Origin: Brachybacterium fresconis
GTDB lineage: Bacteria > Actinomycetota > Actinomycetes > Actinomycetales > Dermabacteraceae
Direction of reading: 5' to 3'
Assembly: GCF_017876515.1 (NCBI RefSeq)
Contig: NZ_JAGIOC010000001.1
Span: 3,348,001 to 3,412,000 of the forward strand
Length of the DNA stretch: 64,000 bases
Shown here in pieces: positions 1 to 9,122 of this stretch; position 1 is the first letter of the stretch, and each line of letters starts with the position of its first letter. The position numbers and the translations under genes were made by a program. The notes beneath the pieces were generated by a model. The model was not told where the DNA came from, ran no database searches, and saw nothing but the letters and a program-made list of their open reading frames with translations.

Positions 1-615
1 CATCAGGATCAGCGAGGTCAGCGGGGTCTTCTGTGCGGGCTTGAGCACCACGGTGCAGCCGGCCGCCAGGGCCGGGCCGATCTTGCGGGTCCCCATCGAC
101 AGCGGGAAGTTCCACGGCGTGATCAGCAGGGTCGGGCCGACGGGGTGGGGCACGGTGAGGACCGCGGCGTCGGCCGACGGGGCGTGGCGGAAGCGTCCGG
201 GCAGGCGGACCGCCTCCTCGCTGAACCAGCGCAGGAACTCCGCGCCGTAGGTGACCTCGCCATAGGCCTCCTTCAGCGGCTTTCCCATCTCGAGGGTCAT
301 GGCCAGGGCCAGGTCGTCCGCCCGCTCGTGGCACAGCTCGTAGGCGCGGCGCAGGACGTCAGAGCGCTCCCGGGGGAGGGTCGCCGCCCAGTCATCCTGC
401 GCGGCGACGGCGGCGTCCAGCGCCCGGGGGCCGACGGTGGTGGCGTCGGCGTCGACCACCGTGGTCAGCGCGGCGCCGGTGGCGGGATCGAACACCGGGA
501 GCGACGGGTTCCCACCCAGGAAGGCGCCGTCGACGAAGGAGCTGCGCGGCACGCGCTCCAGCAGGTCGGAGATGTGCTGATCGGTGATCTCGGGGAGAGT
601 GGACGGGCCGGCCAT
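1..615 (-). CDS. Succinate-semialdehyde dehydrogenase-type aldehyde dehydrogenase (N-terminal part, cut by window edge)
   Basis: The first 205 codons are visible; the rest lies beyond base 1. The ATG at 613-615 is preceded on the minus strand by a strong GGAGG five bases upstream. The protein opens with a short leader, then FVDGAFLGG and a PVFDPATG strand, as in GabD-type NAD(P)-dependent aldehyde dehydrogenases. ITPWNFP near residues 164-170 and the GCTVVLKPAQKTP segment are the conserved nucleotide-binding part of the ALDH fold. Known members oxidise succinate semialdehyde to succinate in the GABA shunt. The catalytic Cys and Glu are outside the window, so the substrate is inferred from the N-terminal resemblance only. 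It is transcribed in the same direction as the GH15 gene, 235 bp away. Confidence 0.85.
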   Translation of the reverse strand, partial: MAGPSTLPEITDQHISDLLERVPRSSFVDGAFLGGNPSLPVFDPATGAALTTVVDADATTVGPRALDAAVAAQDDWAATLPRERSDVLRRAYELCHERADDLALAMTLEMGKPLKEAYGEVTYGAEFLRWFSEEAVRLPGRFRHAPSADAAVLTVPHPVGPTLLITPWNFPLSMGTRKIGPALAAGCTVVLKPAQKTPLTSLILM

Positions 616-740
616 GGGATCCTCCTGCGGTGACGGGGTTCCCTCCCAGTCTGCACCTGGGGGCCGGATCCGACGAGGGGACCGCGACCGCTCGGTCCGC
701 CGGGCCGGGTCCTGCCGCGGGACCAACGTGACGGGTCCCG

Positions 741-796
741 CCCCAGGTCCGGCGGGGCGGGCGCCGCCCCAGGTCCGACGGGGCGGGCGCCGCCCC
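741..796. repeat. 26-bp direct repeat, two copies plus a partial third
   Basis: The words CCCCAGGTCC and GGGGCGGGCG recur with an exact period of 26 bp (CCCC at 741, 767 and 793) in the gap between the aldehyde dehydrogenase and the end of the GH15 gene. Each copy contains GGCGGGCGCCGCC, so the array can form GC hairpins and could end GH15 transcription. I see no gene in this 235-bp gap. Confidence 0.6.
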
Positions 797-850
797 AGCC
801 GGTCGCCGGGCGTCGGCTGCTCGGCACCGGGCCGTCGCGGCGGCCCCGCC

Positions 851-2734
851 TCAGCTCTTCGCGGCGGCCAGGGAGTCGACGGCGCGGATCAGGCCCAGGT
901 GGCTGAAGGCCTGCGGGAAGTTCCCGGCCATCCGCCCGGCGCCGCTGTCGAACTCCTCGGCCAGCAGGCCCAGGTCGCTCGCGCAGTCCAGCAGCTGGTC
1001 CATGAGCCGTTCGGCGTCCTCGATCCGCCCGGAGGCCGCGTACTGCTCGACCAGCCAGAAGCAGCACACCAGGAACGGGTGCTCATCGCCCGGCAGCCCG
1101 TCCTGGCCCTGGGTGCGGTAGCGCAGGATCAGGCCGTCCTGGGTGCTCAGCTCCTGCTCGATCCGCGCGACGGTGGTGAGCATGTGCGGGTCGTCGGCCG
1201 GGAGGAAGCCGGTGTGGGGGATCTGCAGCAGGAAGGCATCGACCTCGGTGCTGCCGTAGGTCTGGGAGAACGCACCGTCCTCGCCGACGCCGCGGGTCAT
1301 GACCTCCTCGCGCACCTGGTCCCGCAGGCGCTTCCAGAGGGAGAGGTCCTCGGCGGAGGCGGGCAGGTCGTGGTCCTCGACGCCGCTGATCGCCCGGTCG
1401 AAGGTCGCCCAGACCATCACCCGTCCGTGCGTGAAGTAGGCGGGATCGCCGCGCATCTCCCAGATGCCCTGGTCCGGCTCGTCGATCCGATCCATGGTGT
1501 AGCGCACCAGCGCCTTCTGCAGCGGCCAGGACCAGATGGTCTCCTCGAGCCCGGCCTCGCGCATGGACGCGAGCGCGATCATCACCTCGCCCACGACGTC
1601 GGCCTGGTACTGGTCGGCGGCCCCGTTGCCGATCCGCACCGGCAGCGAGCCCTCGTAGCCCGAGAGGTGATCCAGCTCCCGCTCCAGCAGGTTCCGGTCG
1701 CCGGTGATCGAGTACATGATCTGCAGTCGCTCGGGGTCCCCGGCGATGGCGCGCAGCAGCCAGCGGCGCCAGGAGTCGGCCGCGTCGATGTGCCCGTGGG
1801 CGAGGAGCGCCTCCAGGGACAGGGCGGCATCGCGCAGCCAGCAGAAGCGGTAGTCCCAGTTGCGCACCCCGCCGAAGTCCTCCGGGAGGCTGGTGGTCGC
1901 GGCGGCGATGATGCCGCCGGTGCGGCGATGGGTCAGCGCGCGCAGCACCAGCAGGGAGCGGGCGACCGGTTCGGCGTACTCCTGGTCGACCCGCACCTGT
2001 CCCAGCCAGGAGGCCCATTCGGTGACGGTGCGCTCCAGCGCCGAGTCGACGTCGGGAGCCGCGGGCACGTCCTGCCAGGAGGGGAACCAGGTCAGCACCC
2101 AGCTGGCGGTCTCGTCGGCCGCGAGATGGTGGCGCCCCTCGTGGGAGCGGCCGTTCGGGGCGAGCTCGGGACCGTGCAGGGCCAGCCCGTCGCCGCCGGC
2201 GACGGCGATCAGCACGGGGTCGCCCGCGGCATCCTCCCCGCGCCGCACCCACGGCACGGCCATCCCGTACTCGAAGCGGATCTTCAGCTCCTGGACCACC
2301 TCGACCTCGCCCTCGGTGCAGGTCACCGAACGCATCAGATCCGAATGGTCCTCGACGTCCCCGGCCAGGGAGGAGGCGCTGCCCACCAGGGTCCCCGGGG
2401 CCGCCCCGGTGGCCGCGTCTCCGGAGCCGGTCGCGGCGGCGGCGTCCCCGTCGGCGATCGGCATCAGCTCGGTGACGACCGCGGTGCCGGTGGGGGAGCG
2501 CCACTCGGTCTCCAGCACCATCGTGGTGGGCAGGTAGCGGCGCGAGACCACCTTCCCGTCCGCGATCCGCAGCGACCAGTGCCCGTTCTCGTCGTCCCCG
2601 AGCAGGGAGCAGAACAGGGCATCGGAGTCGAAGCGCGGCAGGCACAGCCAATCGATGTCCCCCTGTCTGGTCACGAGCGCTGTGGCGCGCTGGTCGGACA
2701 GCAGGGCATGGTCTTCGATGAGCGGACTGGTCAT
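851..2734 (-). CDS. Glycoside hydrolase family 15 protein (glucoamylase/trehalase-like)
   Basis: 627 residues, a normal length for bacterial GH15 enzymes. Residues about 1-60 hold the N-terminal beta domain signature IEDHALLSDQRATALVTRQGDIDWLCLPRFDS, seen in actinobacterial GH15 proteins including mycobacterial trehalase. NWDYRFCWLRDA at about 290-301 is the family's substrate-site block, and GIWEMRG near 424-428 carries a glutamate in the position of the catalytic acid. The enzyme would release glucose from alpha-linked glucans or from trehalose; sequence alone does not separate the two. No signal peptide is visible, so it is probably cytoplasmic. The ATG at 2732-2734 has no clear Shine-Dalgarno; a TGAACT hexamer six bases upstream suggests a leaderless transcript. 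It is divergent from the RclA-like gene. Confidence 0.87.
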   Translation of the reverse strand: MTSPLIEDHALLSDQRATALVTRQGDIDWLCLPRFDSDALFCSLLGDDENGHWSLRIADGKVVSRRYLPTTMVLETEWRSPTGTAVVTELMPIADGDAAAATGSGDAATGAAPGTLVGSASSLAGDVEDHSDLMRSVTCTEGEVEVVQELKIRFEYGMAVPWVRRGEDAAGDPVLIAVAGGDGLALHGPELAPNGRSHEGRHHLAADETASWVLTWFPSWQDVPAAPDVDSALERTVTEWASWLGQVRVDQEYAEPVARSLLVLRALTHRRTGGIIAAATTSLPEDFGGVRNWDYRFCWLRDAALSLEALLAHGHIDAADSWRRWLLRAIAGDPERLQIMYSITGDRNLLERELDHLSGYEGSLPVRIGNGAADQYQADVVGEVMIALASMREAGLEETIWSWPLQKALVRYTMDRIDEPDQGIWEMRGDPAYFTHGRVMVWATFDRAISGVEDHDLPASAEDLSLWKRLRDQVREEVMTRGVGEDGAFSQTYGSTEVDAFLLQIPHTGFLPADDPHMLTTVARIEQELSTQDGLILRYRTQGQDGLPGDEHPFLVCCFWLVEQYAASGRIEDAERLMDQLLDCASDLGLLAEEFDSGAGRMAGNFPQAFSHLGLIRAVDSLAAAKS

Positions 2735-2879
2735 GGCCCCAGTTCATCACGCACGGCCGGTCCGCGGGAGGCAACGACGGGATCCGCCCTCCTCGTGCGG
2801 CAGGTCGACGGTTCCTGCCGCGCACGGACGGCCACTGCGTCAGATCGGCCGGCCCTGCCCCGGGACTACGGTGGCAGGC

Positions 2880-4286
2880 ATGACTGCACAGACCACTTCC
2901 GCGACCTCCGAGCTGTCCGTCGACGTCCTGGTGGTCGGGTGGGGCAAGGGCGGCAAGACGCTCGCCGCCACCCTCGGCGCCGCCGGCACCCGGGTGGCCA
3001 TGGTCGAGCAGTTCGACCAGATGCACGGCGGCACCTGCATCAACATCGGCTGCGTGCCGACCAAGACCCTCGTCCACGACGCCGAGCAGCGCCGCGAGGA
3101 CGACGACGCCCAGCAGTTCTGGGCCCGTGCCGTCTCTCGCCGCGACACCGTGGTGTCCACGATGCGCGAGGTCAACCACCACATGCTCGCCGACCTCGAC
3201 GCCGTCACCCTGATCGATGGCCGTGCGCGCTTCACCGCCGAGCGCACCGTGGAGGTCACCGGCGGCGAGGACGTGCTCATGGTGACCGCGCCCGTGGTGA
3301 TCGTGAACACCGGCGCCACCCCGGTCCGTCCCGATCTGGCCGGGATCGACGCGCCGCGGGTGCACGATTCCACCTCGCTGCAGCATGTCGACCCGTTGCC
3401 GGGCCGCCTGGTGGTGATCGGCGCGGGGCCCGTCGGCCTGGAGTTCGCCTCGATGTTCGCCGGCTACGGGGCCGACGTGACCGTGGTGAACCGGCGCGAA
3501 CGCCTCCTGCCCGGTGAGGACGAGGAGGTCGCCGCCGGGGTGACCGACGTGCTGGAGGACGCCGACGTGCGGATCCTGCACTCGGCCTCGGCCGAGCGGA
3601 TCGAGGACGGGCCCGACGCCGCCACCGTCGTGGTGCGCCGCGACGGCGACGAGCTGCGCCTCGAGGCCGAGGCGGTGCTGCTGGCGACCGGTCGCCGGCC
3701 CGCCACCGAGGACCTCGGGCTCGAGACCGCGGGGATCGACGTCGATGCCCGCGGGGCGATCGTGGTCGACGAGCACCTGCGCACCAGCGCCCCGGGCGTG
3801 TACGCGATCGGGGACGTCCACGGCGGGCAGCAGGAGACCTATCTGTCCTTGGACGACTTCCGCATCGTGCTCTCCCAGCTGCAGGGGGACGGGCAGCGCA
3901 CCACCACCGACCGCGTCGCCGTGCCCACCACGACCTTCCTGTCCCCGCCGCTGGCGGCCGTCGGCCTCACCCGGGACGAGGCGCTCGCCGCCGGGCACGA
4001 GGTGCTGGTCGCGATCCAGAAGGTCGCGTCCATCAAGGCGATGCCGCGACCGAAGACCGTCGGCGATCCCCGCGGCCTGGTGATGTTCGTGGTCGATGCG
4101 CGGTCCGATCAGATCCTCGGGGCGCGGCTGCTGCACGTCGACGCCCAGGAGGTCATCAACCTGGTGGCGCTGGCGATGCGCACCGGCACGACAGCCACGC
4201 AGCTGAAGAACGGAATCTGGATCCACCCCTCCTCGGCGGAGTCCCTCAACGAGACCCTCGGGAAGCTGGCGCCCGTCACGGCCTGA
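2880..4286 (+). CDS. RclA-like FAD/NAD(P) disulfide oxidoreductase
   Basis: 468 residues, class I pyridine-nucleotide disulfide oxidoreductase. A GWGKGG dinucleotide-binding loop lies at 20-25, the redox pair Cys53/Cys58 in GGTCINIGCVPTKTL, a second nucleotide site at VVIGAGPVGLEFASMFAGYG, and a C-terminal dimer domain ending IHPSSAESLNETL. The CINIGC motif followed by TKTLVHDA, and HPSSAESLN in place of the HPT-E of glutathione and lipoamide reductases, match the E. coli RclA group, reported to reduce hypothiocyanous acid and linked to reactive-chlorine and copper stress. A mercuric-reductase-like role is less likely because there is no N-terminal metal domain and no C-terminal Cys pair. I chose the ATG at 2880 because TACGGT (2867-2872) sits seven bases before it, predicting a leaderless mRNA. 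Confidence 0.85.
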   Translation: MTAQTTSATSELSVDVLVVGWGKGGKTLAATLGAAGTRVAMVEQFDQMHGGTCINIGCVPTKTLVHDAEQRREDDDAQQFWARAVSRRDTVVSTMREVNHHMLADLDAVTLIDGRARFTAERTVEVTGGEDVLMVTAPVVIVNTGATPVRPDLAGIDAPRVHDSTSLQHVDPLPGRLVVIGAGPVGLEFASMFAGYGADVTVVNRRERLLPGEDEEVAAGVTDVLEDADVRILHSASAERIEDGPDAATVVVRRDGDELRLEAEAVLLATGRRPATEDLGLETAGIDVDARGAIVVDEHLRTSAPGVYAIGDVHGGQQETYLSLDDFRIVLSQLQGDGQRTTTDRVAVPTTTFLSPPLAAVGLTRDEALAAGHEVLVAIQKVASIKAMPRPKTVGDPRGLVMFVVDARSDQILGARLLHVDAQEVINLVALAMRTGTTATQLKNGIWIHPSSAESLNETLGKLAPVTA

Positions 4287-4361
4287 CGAGCCGGGACCAC
4301 GGCCGACCCCGGCGGCACCGGCCCCGGACGCCGGGGCTGCCCGGATGCCGGAGCCCGTCGA

Positions 4362-4417
4362 CATGTGTGCGCTGAGGACCGATGAATCCGTTCGCATCGG
4401 TCCTCAGCGCACACATG
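4362..4417. terminator. Perfect 23-bp palindrome, bidirectional terminator
   Basis: The arms 4362-4384 and 4395-4417 are perfectly complementary over 23 bp around a 10-nt loop. It lies between the converging ends of the RclA-like gene (4286, plus) and the S10 peptidase (4544, minus), so it probably stops both. The arm contains TGTGCGCTG, a word also found in the palindromes at 12500 and 35276. Confidence 0.75.
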
Positions 4418-4543
4418 CGTGAGATCCCGGCGGGGGAGCGGCGCGTCGGCGCGGCGCGGCGCAGCGCCGACGCGGTGCGGGGTCGGGTCGGAGCCATTTC
4501 GCGCCAGGCGCTGCCGGTCGGGGTCGCCGAGTGCCGGCCGGGA

Positions 4544-6073
4544 TCAGGCCTCGTCGGCCGGTGCCTCCACCGCGGACGGCTCCTCGCCGGTGACGAACTC
4601 GGCCAGGTGCTGCGACAGGGCCAGGCGGCTCGGCTCATGGCAGTACATCATGTGCCCGGCCTCGTAGTACTCGGTGCGGATCCGCTCGGTGTAGTCCTCA
4701 CGCGGGATCGCGAGCTGGGCCAGCACGTGCTCGCTGGCATGGAACGGGGTCGCTGCGTCGTGGTAGCCGTGGGAGACCAGCACCTTCGTGTGCGGGGACT
4801 TGCGCAGCAGCCGCGCGAGGTCTGAGGCGACCTCGACGGAGCGGTTCTCGAAGTCCTGGTAGCTCCACGGGTGCACGCGCCCGGACATGATCTCGTAGAC
4901 CACGTCGCTGGTGAAGTCGAGCTCGCGGCGCAGGTATTGGTTGATGGTCGCGGTGTAGGAGGGGGCGAGCTGGTCGATCGACGCGTCGGTCTCCATCTGC
5001 GCGGTGTTGCCGTCCCCCGCCGGGGCGGTGAAACGCCCGTCGATGCGACCGGTCAGCAGGCCCTGGTCGCGCAGCAGTTCGGCGAGGAACGCCAGGTGCT
5101 CCACGCGCAGGTTCGCGCGCTGGACCCAGTCGGGGTCCACCCCGATCAGCGCGCCGATCCGCGCGGCGGCCTCCTGCTTCTGCTCCGGTGCCAGGCGCGC
5201 CCCGGCGGCCAGCAGTGCCGGGTACTCCTGCTCGGCGAACGCCTCTGCCTCGTCGACCACGTCCTGCAGCAGCCGACCCTCGTGCTTGCCGTGCGCATGC
5301 GCGATCGCCGCATAGGTGGGCAGGTAGTGAATGTAGGGGCGGTCGTTGCCCTCGGCGAAGCGGATGGTGCCGAAGTCCAGCACCGGGGAGATCAGCGCGA
5401 TGCCGGCGACCGCCACGTAGTAGCGGTCCATCAGCCGCGCGGCGACCGCGGAGGCGCGGGTGGTGCCGTAGGACTCGCCCGCCAGGAACAGCGGCGAGGT
5501 CCAGCGCTGGTTGCGGGTCAGCCAGTCGATGACGAAGGAGGCCATCAGGTCGCGGTCCGCGGCCAGCCCGTGGTGGCGGTCGCTCTTCGCTCCGGGCACG
5601 GGACGCGAATAGCCCGTGGTCATCGCGTCGACGACCACCAGGTCCGCCTGGCGCAGGATCGTCTCGTGGTTGTCGAGCAGGTGGTGCGGCGGGGCTGCGG
5701 GAGCACCGGCGTCGCCCGAGTCCACCCGGCGCGGGCCCAGCAGCCCCAGATGCAGCCACACCGTCGACGCGCCCGGCCCGCCGTTGAAGGCGAAGACGAC
5801 CGGGCGCTCCTGGTCACCGGTGCCCTGGGCGACGTAGGAGACGGAGAACAGCTCGGCGTAGGCGGTTCCGCGCCCGTACTCCTCGCCCTCGGGCTCCTCC
5901 CTCAGCACCACGGTTCCGGTGGTCGCCGTGTAGTCCATTGCGCCGTCCGGCAGTGCCAGGGAGTGCAGTGTGGTGACCAGGTGGTCCTCGCGCTTGCCGG
6001 CGTCAGGGCCGGCGTCGGTGCCGGGGACGTTCCTCGAGGTGTCGGGGGAGGGGGTGGTGGGCTCAGCGTTCAC
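4544..6073 (-). CDS. Peptidase S10 (serine carboxypeptidase family)
   Basis: 509 residues from the GTG at 6071-6073, which has AGGAG seven bases upstream; the longer open frame to 6319 has no such site. FAFNGGPGAS forms the oxyanion region, Ser201 sits in GESYG, Asp439 in HGYHDAATPF and His474 in EAGHMMY, giving the alpha/beta-hydrolase triad of family S10. Known members remove C-terminal residues at acid pH. Bacterial homologues are often cytoplasmic, and here no signal peptide is visible; the first 45 residues are acidic and Pro/Thr-rich, probably disordered. It converges on the RclA-like gene across a strong palindrome. Substrate unknown. Confidence 0.88.
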   Translation of the reverse strand: MNAEPTTPSPDTSRNVPGTDAGPDAGKREDHLVTTLHSLALPDGAMDYTATTGTVVLREEPEGEEYGRGTAYAELFSVSYVAQGTGDQERPVVFAFNGGPGASTVWLHLGLLGPRRVDSGDAGAPAAPPHHLLDNHETILRQADLVVVDAMTTGYSRPVPGAKSDRHHGLAADRDLMASFVIDWLTRNQRWTSPLFLAGESYGTTRASAVAARLMDRYYVAVAGIALISPVLDFGTIRFAEGNDRPYIHYLPTYAAIAHAHGKHEGRLLQDVVDEAEAFAEQEYPALLAAGARLAPEQKQEAAARIGALIGVDPDWVQRANLRVEHLAFLAELLRDQGLLTGRIDGRFTAPAGDGNTAQMETDASIDQLAPSYTATINQYLRRELDFTSDVVYEIMSGRVHPWSYQDFENRSVEVASDLARLLRKSPHTKVLVSHGYHDAATPFHASEHVLAQLAIPREDYTERIRTEYYEAGHMMYCHEPSRLALSQHLAEFVTGEEPSAVEAPADEA

Positions 6074-6429
6074 TCGTGCTCCTTCGTCGGATCCGGCGTC
6101 GACGTCGATGCTATGCGAGTGGGGTGACGGGGTGCCGGGGCCTGTGGAGCGGGGCGCACCCGGCCCGGGGGCGCGCCGTCCGCCGACACGTGTGCGCGCC
6201 GTCCGCCGACACGTGTGCGCTCCGACGGCCAGGTGCCGGCCTGACATCACGCGCTCGGCCCGACGACACGCGGTCCGGGAACGCCGATTCCCCCGATCCG
6301 CACCGTGCATGGTGCGCATCAGGGGACTCGGTGGCCGATCGCCGGCGTGTCCCTCCCGTGAGAGAGCGGGGGTCGGTCGTCGGCGTGTCAGTACGGCCGG
6401 AAGTCCGTCCGGTCCGGAGACCCTGCTGC

Positions 6430-6765
6430 TCAGTCGTCCAGCGGGGCGATGTCGTGGGGCTCCTCCGCGCCGTCCTCGTTGTCGCGGACGACCATGCGGA
6501 TCGGGTCCACCCTGGTCCAGACGATGAAGGCGATGGCCACGATGACCATGGCCAGGCCCGCCCAGAGGTTGGCGTTGAGGCCGTCGGTCTTGGCGGCGGC
6601 ACCCTCGTCGAAGGCGAAGATGCCCATCGCGACCAGGATCAGGCCGAACAGGCCCAGCAGCGTGCCGATGAAATTGCGGATGTCGAAGGCGCCCGCGGTC
6701 TCGACGTGCTCGGACTCGGGCACAGCGCTCGCGCCGTCGGGGGCTTCCTGAGGGGTGGGGGTCAT
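6430..6765 (-). CDS. Small two-helix membrane protein next to the SSS symporter
   Basis: 111 residues. An acidic N-terminal tail of about 35 residues is followed by two hydrophobic helices (about 31-51 and 67-84) and an acidic tail. The pattern RNFIGTLLGLFGLILVAMGIF with TNxNLWAGLAMVIVAIAFIVW recurs in actinobacterial proteins of unknown function beside sodium/solute symporters. It starts 10 bp after the symporter stop codon in the same direction, so the two are almost surely co-transcribed and it may be an accessory subunit. No enzymatic motif is visible. Confidence 0.75.
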   Translation of the reverse strand: MTPTPQEAPDGASAVPESEHVETAGAFDIRNFIGTLLGLFGLILVAMGIFAFDEGAAAKTDGLNANLWAGLAMVIVAIAFIVWTRVDPIRMVVRDNEDGAEEPHDIAPLDD

Positions 6766-6775
6766 GACGAGCTCC

Positions 6776-8473
6776 TTAGGCGAAGAGGAAGTTCAGGGCG
6801 ACGACGAGGACCAGGGCGATGCCTGCCATCGGGACGGGACGACGCCAGAACGGCATGTCCGCTTCCTCGGGATCGACCAGGTCGGCCTTCGGGGTCTCGG
6901 AGTAGACCAGGCCCTTCAGCTCGAGGACGGGCTTCGGTGCGGTGAACTGCGTGACCACCACGGAGACGACGATATCGACGACGAACGCGGTCGCGGCGCT
7001 CATGAAGGCGAGCCCCTGGCCCGGCAGCGTGAACACGTCGAAGAACGTCGAGGAGGACCACAGCGCGACGGCCGAGAGCGTGCCCGCCACCAGACCGGAC
7101 CAGCCGGCGGCCGCGGTCATCCGCTTCCAGAACATGCCCAGGATGAACGTGGCGAACAGCGGGGCGTTGAAGAAGCCGAACAGCGTCTGGAGGTAGTCCA
7201 TCAGGTTGGAGAACTGCCCGGCGATCAGCGCGGTGAAGATCGCGATCACGCAGGCCGCAGCCGTCGCGATGCGCCCCACCATCGTGTAGTGGTGATCGGG
7301 GGCGTCCTTCTTCACGTACTGCTGGTACAGGTCGTAGCTGATCACGGTGTTGAAGGCGGAGATGTTCGCGGCCATACCGGCCATGAACGCGGCCAGCAGG
7401 CCGGCGATCGCGACGCCCAGCAGGCCGTTGGGCAGCACCTCGCGCATCAGCAGCAGCAGGGCGTCGTTGTAGGTGACTCCGGTGGCGGCGGCCCCGGCGG
7501 AGTCGCCGGCGTGGTCGAGCTGCTTGAACTCCGTCAGCTGGCCCACCAGCACCGCGGCGATCATGCCGGGGATGATCACGATGAAGGGGATGAACATCTT
7601 CGGGAAGGCGCCGATGATCGGCGTCATCCGGGCGGCGGTGATCGACTTGCTGGCCATCGCGCGCTGGACCTCGACGAAGTTCGTGGTCCAGTACCCGAAG
7701 GAGAGCACGAAGCCGAGACCGAACACGATGCCGACGACGGACAGCACGGGGCTGTCGAAGCCGGACAGTGCCGTACCGGGCCAGGAGTGCAACTGCTCGG
7801 ACCCGAGCATCCCGTCACCGGCGACCCGCTCCTTCATGCCGCTCCAGCCGCCCACGCGGTGCAGGCCGACGAGGGTCAGCGGCAGCAGGGCCGCGACGAT
7901 CACGAAGAACTGCAGCACCTCGTTGTAGATCGCGGCGGAGAGGCCGCCGACGGTGATGTAGAACAGCACGAACGCCGCGGCGACGATGAGGCCGACCCAC
8001 TGGGGCCAGCCCAGCAGGCGGTGGACGATCATGGCCAGCAGGTACAGGTTCACGCCGGCGATCAGCAGCTGGGCGATCGCGAAGCTGATCGCGTTGACCA
8101 GGTGCGCCCCGGTGCCGAAGCGCATGCGCATGAACTCCGGGACGGACCGCACCTTGGAGCCGTAGTAGAACGGCATCATCACGACGCCGAGGAACAGCAT
8201 CGCGGGGATCGCGCCGACCCAGAAGTAGTGCATCGTCGGCATGCCGAGCTCGGCGCCGGTGGCGGACATGCCCATGATCTCGACGGCGCCGAGGTTGGCG
8301 GAGATGAAGGCGAGGCCGGTGACCCAGGCGGGCAGCGAGCGGCCGGAGAGGAAGAACTCGATGGAGTTGGAGACCCCGCGTTTGGCGTACCAGCCGACGC
8401 CGAGCACGAACACGAAGTACAACGCGATGATCGCGTAGTCGATCCACTGAGCATCCAGGCGGATGTCGACCAT
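6776..8473 (-). CDS. Sodium:solute symporter (SSS family)
   Basis: 565 residues with about 13-14 hydrophobic segments. The start WIDYAIIALYFVFVLGVGWYAKR, the GRSLPAWVTGLAFISANLGAVEIMGMSATG block of the first repeat and the middle FITVGGLSAAIYNEVLQFF segment are typical of the SSS family near the sodium/glucose-galactose branch. It would import a solute with sodium; sugar is plausible because the neighbouring genes are carbohydrate genes, but the substrate is not shown. I chose the ATG at 8471-8473, where homology begins; an in-frame ATG at 8584 adds 37 Pro/Gly-rich residues unlike the family. It is followed by the small membrane protein and is divergent from the sugar ABC operon at 9212. Confidence 0.87.
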   Translation of the reverse strand: MVDIRLDAQWIDYAIIALYFVFVLGVGWYAKRGVSNSIEFFLSGRSLPAWVTGLAFISANLGAVEIMGMSATGAELGMPTMHYFWVGAIPAMLFLGVVMMPFYYGSKVRSVPEFMRMRFGTGAHLVNAISFAIAQLLIAGVNLYLLAMIVHRLLGWPQWVGLIVAAAFVLFYITVGGLSAAIYNEVLQFFVIVAALLPLTLVGLHRVGGWSGMKERVAGDGMLGSEQLHSWPGTALSGFDSPVLSVVGIVFGLGFVLSFGYWTTNFVEVQRAMASKSITAARMTPIIGAFPKMFIPFIVIIPGMIAAVLVGQLTEFKQLDHAGDSAGAAATGVTYNDALLLLMREVLPNGLLGVAIAGLLAAFMAGMAANISAFNTVISYDLYQQYVKKDAPDHHYTMVGRIATAAACVIAIFTALIAGQFSNLMDYLQTLFGFFNAPLFATFILGMFWKRMTAAAGWSGLVAGTLSAVALWSSSTFFDVFTLPGQGLAFMSAATAFVVDIVVSVVVTQFTAPKPVLELKGLVYSETPKADLVDPEEADMPFWRRPVPMAGIALVLVVALNFLFA

Positions 8474-8765
8474 GGGGACCAGCTTTCCGGAGGAGGAAGG
8501 GGAAGGGGGCGCCTCGAGGGGCGGCGCCCTGTTGCGCGCGCCTCGGGGCGGCGGATCCTGACCGCCGGGCGGATACGCTACCACCGGAAGGGGTCTCCCG
8601 CGACGGCGACCTACGGCAATCGCAGGACAATTCTGGCGTGACTATGGTATGCGGGAGCTCGCCCGGCCCGGCAGTCCCATCCGGTCCCCGGCCCTCTCTC
8701 CCCGGGCCTCTCCCCGGCCCTCTACCCCCGGCCCTCTACCCCCGGGACGGCCGACCCCCCCCATG

Positions 8766-8926
8766 CCGAGATCTGCGCAGGTGTTGCCAAGGTGCCTGGT
8801 GGGACCGGGAACGCAGAGGTCGGTTCTGGGGTGGGGTGGGGGTGCTGGCTGGCGGGCTCCATTCCCTGCCGAGATCTGCGCAGTTGTTGCCAAGGTGCCT
8901 GGTGGGACCAAAAACGTTGAGGTCGG
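8766..8926. repeat. Two copies of a 58-bp imperfect palindrome
   Basis: Copies at 8766-8823 and 8869-8926 share CCGAGATCTGCGCA, TGTTGCCAAGGTGCCTGG and a right arm ending in GAGGTCGG. The left arm (CCGAGATCTGCG) and right arm are imperfectly complementary. Related elements lie at 23501-23554 and 24082-24139. They sit in the 738-bp divergent gap between the symporter (minus) and the sugar ABC operon (plus), so they cannot be ordinary 3' terminators for either gene. Apart from these repeats and the operator at 9123 I see no gene in 8474-9211. Confidence 0.6.
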
Positions 8927-9032
8927 CTCTGCCGGGAACGTTGAGGTCGGCTCTGCCGGGAACGTTGAGGTCGGCTCTGCCGGGAACGCAGAAGTCGGCT
9001 CCGCCGGGAACGGGGACGTCGGTTCTGGGGTG
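8913..9032. repeat. 24-bp tandem repeat, five units
   Basis: The unit AACGTTGAGGTCGGCTCTGC plus CGGG repeats with a period of 24 bp; the first three units are identical and the last two diverge. The unit equals the right arm of the preceding palindrome (8869-8926) plus a short spacer, so the array looks like an expansion of one arm. Confidence 0.75.
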
Positions 9033-9122
9033 CGTGGCGGAGCCGGCTGCACCGTCAGTGCGGGGCTCGAATCGAGCAGGGGTGGGACTCCTCGGGAACT
9101 TCGCGTACGATCACGATCGATC

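Noticed and set aside
584..3517. 977-codon open frame on the plus strand
   Set aside because: It is antisense to the GH15 gene and then out of frame with the RclA-like gene. The protein is His/Gln/Gly/Arg-rich nonsense, a usual artefact of GC-rich DNA.
1083..4397. 1104-codon open frame on the minus strand
   Set aside because: It crosses two well-supported genes (RclA-like, antisense, and GH15 in another frame) and has no recognisable domain.
6755..8641. 628-codon plus-strand frame opposite the symporter
   Set aside because: It is antisense to the SSS symporter and strongly biased to Gly, Asp, Glu and His; no domain.
8913..9032. CRISPR-like array
   Set aside because: The units are contiguous without spacers and there are no cas genes anywhere in the window.
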